This document shows positions 6,228-7,955 of a stretch of 7,955 nt of DNA, piece by piece. A model generated the notes under the pieces. It was not told where the DNA came from, made no database searches, and saw only the letters and a list, made by a program, of their open reading frames with translations. How positions within the stretch are numbered: the stretch's first letter is position 1; each line of letters starts with the position of its first letter. Position numbers and translations under genes: made by a program. The stretch covers positions 1 through 7,955 of the forward strand of contig JBEEMM010000057.1 in the NCBI GenBank assembly GCA_041192685.1, read 5' to 3'. Source of the stretch: TMED14 sp041192685 (GTDB lineage: Bacteria; Bacteroidota; Bacteroidia; Flavobacteriales; Schleiferiaceae).

Positions 6228-7955
6228 CTAGTAGCGAATTGGGTAGGCCCTTCGAATCGTACGTCCCTGGCTCGGAGTGAAGCGAAACTCCCAAAGCCAT
6301 AGGCCGCCCAGTGGAGGTTCCTCCCTCGCTTCGATGCGGTCTTGAGGAGCGACGGGGAATGGTGCAGACCATGGGCTAGCCCAGCGGCCTTCTGGGTCGG
6401 TCCAACGGGTTTCAAGCAGCCATGCCTGGTCCGAATCCAAATCCCACTGGAGGATTGGGGGCCATTGGCGCTGAATCAGATCGAATTGGTTCCTAGAAGG
6501 CTCCACGGCTGCCTGGGGCCAGCGGCCCGGCGTTGCGGAATCAGTGCGCGCGAATCCCCAATCCTTGGGGTCGGGGCCGCGGCGCTCTAGGGCCATGCCT
6601 TCGCCCTTGCCGGGACTTTGGCGAATGCGTTCCGGGAACTGGTCTGGACTCACCTCTGCCCGGTCAATCAGAAGTCCGTCGCTTCGGCGGAGCTCCAGGA
6701 TGCCTCCTTCGTCGGTGAGCGGTATGCTTTGGTTGGTGGCGCCAGGCCCGCCCGGCAGGGCCGGCCGGGCCCATGCCCCTGGGCGCGAAGCGCCCAGGGG
6801 TCCCGCCATCGAATCGCCGGCCGAATAAAGCTCAAGCAGGGCAGCAGGATTAGCCGCCATAAAAATGACCTGACCCGGCAGCAAAAACCGGCCGGCGACC
6901 GAGGCGCGGCGCCACGAACCCGAAGAAGAAGAATCCCCCGAAAAAACATCAGGATTCGACCAAAAAAGCCCCGAAAGATCCAAAACCCTATCGCTAAGGC
7001 TTCGAAGCTCCGCGAACCGACCCTCGCCGGGCAGGGGATTCAGCAAAAGCTCGCTAATCTGGAGCTCCCCAGAAACCGGCGGCACAGCCCAACCCGCATA
7101 AACCATAGTGCAATCCCCAGGAGTACCGTCCGCATGAATCCAACCGGGCAAAAGCGGAAGCTCCATCACCTCGCCGGGCCGGCAGGGCCAAAGAAGACCG
7201 CCCGCATCCGGAAGCCAGCGCAGGGCAGTGCGCTCCGAATGAATCCGCGTCGCCGACCACCGTCCGCCCGACCAACGCGCCAAGGCCAGCGAATCAAAAG
7301 GATAGAGCGGCGAAGTCCCCAACGGTAGGGGATGCCGCCAGTCCACCTGAAGGGCACTGTCGGCCAACAAACCCAAAATTCCGCCCTGGCGAGGGCCCAG
7401 CGGAGACCACTCTAAGGCACCGGGACTCGAACCCAAGAAACTCCGCGACGACTGCCAAGCCCGAGGCAGCACCGACCACTGCGGACTGACCTCCAAAGAC
7501 CATCCGCCCAATGACTTATCGAAAGGTTGATGCATGTCGGGCTGCACGCGACCCCATGCCATGAGCTCCCCTTCAGCGCTTTCAATCGACCAAAATGCCG
7601 GAGCCGAAGTCAGCGAAAGCGGAACGTCCCAAAGCGACAAGGAATCCGGCCAAGGTTGGCGCCCGTCGGCAAGAACCACCACCTCTCCGGGCCTCAGGAC
7701 CCGATCGGGAAGCAGCCAAGACGAGGAGCCAAAGCGAAGCGTCCAGCCCAAAGCCCAGCAAAGCGAATCTGCCTCTACAAAAAGCTCCATAAAATCACCG
7801 GGGGCGGAACGCCAACTGACCCGAGGTTCGGGCGAAACCAGAATTTCGGTTACCGTTGCATCACCGAGCCGCGCGGCCCGCTTGCGCGGGGTCGCGCTCC
7901 GCACCCAAGGCCCAGCACGCCAAGTCAATGGTCCCCATTTAAGCCCACGAACCCG
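6228..7955 (-). CDS. Tryptophan-rich lamin-tail-domain (LTD) protein (5' partial)
   Basis: The frame is open from the window's right edge to the TAG at 6230-6228 (575 codons). A TTG at 7928-7926 is internal and no better start is visible, so the N-terminus lies outside. Residues ~298-480 resemble a Bacteroidota lamin tail domain: LQISELLLNPLPGEGRFAEL, then VLDLSGLFW, LLPGQVIFMAANPAALLELY, LTDEGGILELRRSDG, and the closing MALERRGPDPKDWG...SATPGRW. A more divergent LTD-like unit precedes it at ~35-180 (VTEILVSPEP, FMELF, VLRPGEVVVLADG). The last ~90 residues (485-575) recall the FlgD-Ig-like ends of related proteins, finishing in YPIRY; no T9SS sorting domain is seen. LTDs are beta-sandwich modules of extracellular proteins. 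The molecular role is unknown. About 35 tryptophans (6%) is striking. It is co-directional with the ureohydrolase, 140 bases upstream, with no terminator between them. The LTD assignment is from motif memory. Confidence 0.75.
   Translation of the reverse strand, partial: RVRGLKWGPLTWRAGPWVRSATPRKRAARLGDATVTEILVSPEPRVSWRSAPGDFMELFVEADSLCWALGWTLRFGSSSWLLPDRVLRPGEVVVLADGRQPWPDSLSLWDVPLSLTSAPAFWSIESAEGELMAWGRVQPDMHQPFDKSLGGWSLEVSPQWSVLPRAWQSSRSFLGSSPGALEWSPLGPRQGGILGLLADSALQVDWRHPLPLGTSPLYPFDSLALARWSGGRWSATRIHSERTALRWLPDAGGLLWPCRPGEVMELPLLPGWIHADGTPGDCTMVYAGWAVPPVSGELQISELLLNPLPGEGRFAELRSLSDRVLDLSGLFWSNPDVFSGDSSSSGSWRRASVAGRFLLPGQVIFMAANPAALLELYSAGDSMAGPLGASRPGAWARPALPGGPGATNQSIPLTDEGGILELRRSDGLLIDRAEVSPDQFPERIRQSPGKGEGMALERRGPDPKDWGFARTDSATPGRWPQAAVEPSRNQFDLIQRQWPPILQWDLDSDQAWLLETRWTDPEGRWASPWSAPFPVAPQDRIEAREEPPLGGLWLWEFRFTPSQGRTIRRAYPIRY
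6750..6770. repeat. GC-rich inverted repeat inside the LTD gene (7-bp stem)
   Basis: GCCCGGC (6750-6756) pairs perfectly with GCCGGGC (6764-6770) around a 7-base loop. It lies in the coding region for a Pro/Gly/Ala-rich linker of the lamin-tail domain, six bases from a second, stronger hairpin. It may simply follow from GC-rich codons for Pro, Gly and Ala. Confidence 0.6.
6776..6800. repeat. Strong inverted repeat inside the LTD gene (11-bp perfect stem, 3-base loop)
   Basis: CCCCTGGGCGC (6776-6786) and GCGCCCAGGGG (6790-6800) are exact reverse complements around GAA. In the mRNA this is an 11-bp, almost all-GC hairpin with a UUC loop. It encodes PLGASRPG of the lamin-tail linker. There is no T-run after it on either strand, so it is not an ordinary intrinsic terminator. 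Confidence 0.85.

Noticed and set aside
5224..6231. 335-codon open frame on the plus strand opposite the ureohydrolase
   Set aside because: It is the mirror of a conserved enzyme gene, has no motif, and ends in the Gly-rich translation of the 18-bp repeat.
6088..6372. 95-residue N-terminal extension of the ureohydrolase
   Set aside because: It consists of ASGSAK repeats plus sequence overlapping the LTD gene by 145 bases. Family homology and the promoter box both point to the ATG at 6087.
6618..7328. 236-codon plus-strand frame opposite the LTD gene
   Set aside because: Lys/Arg/Pro-rich low-complexity translation with no motif. The minus-strand frame carries the LTD-like blocks and is much longer.
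7860..7900. Small GC-rich hairpin (CCCGC-TTGC-GCGGG) in the LTD gene
   Set aside because: Only a 5-bp stem in Arg/Ala codons; expected by chance at this GC content.

Overview
The window comes from a fairly GC-rich member of the Bacteroidota, most likely a Flavobacteriia/Cryomorphaceae-type marine bacterium. Three things suggest this: a large extracellular protein ending in a type IX secretion system (T9SS) type A sorting domain, a lamin-tail-domain protein of the kind common in this phylum, and the phylum's TAnnTTTG promoter element placed directly before start codons that lack any Shine-Dalgarno sequence. The phylum call is firm; the lower rank is inference.

Layout: (1) Positions 2-4195, plus strand, hold the last 1397 codons of a secreted Asp-box beta-propeller protein followed by PKD/Ig-like domains and a T9SS sorting domain; its start lies before the window. 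(2) A 123-base convergent intergenic region holds a perfect palindrome that works as a terminator, probably for both strands. (3) Everything after that is on the minus strand. Read in the direction of transcription it is a 5'-truncated, very tryptophan-rich lamin-tail-domain protein (7955-6228), a 140-base gap containing five copies of an 18-bp tandem repeat, an agmatinase/arginase-family ureohydrolase (6087-5008), and purQ (5011-4319). The last two overlap by 4 bases (GTGA).

How the genes work together: the ureohydrolase and PurQ are housekeeping nitrogen-metabolism enzymes (polyamine or arginine side, and purine synthesis) and are probably co-transcribed. Each also has the same TACCTTTG box exactly 4 bases before its start codon, so each may have its own promoter giving a leaderless or nearly leaderless mRNA. 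The two big flanking proteins are envelope or extracellular proteins and have no evident functional tie to the enzymes. No RNA genes, CRISPR arrays, insertion sequences or phage genes were seen. I found no convincing new multi-gene system. The items most worth a second look are the 18-bp repeat array, the twin start-proximal promoter boxes, and the odd composition and hairpins of the lamin-tail gene.
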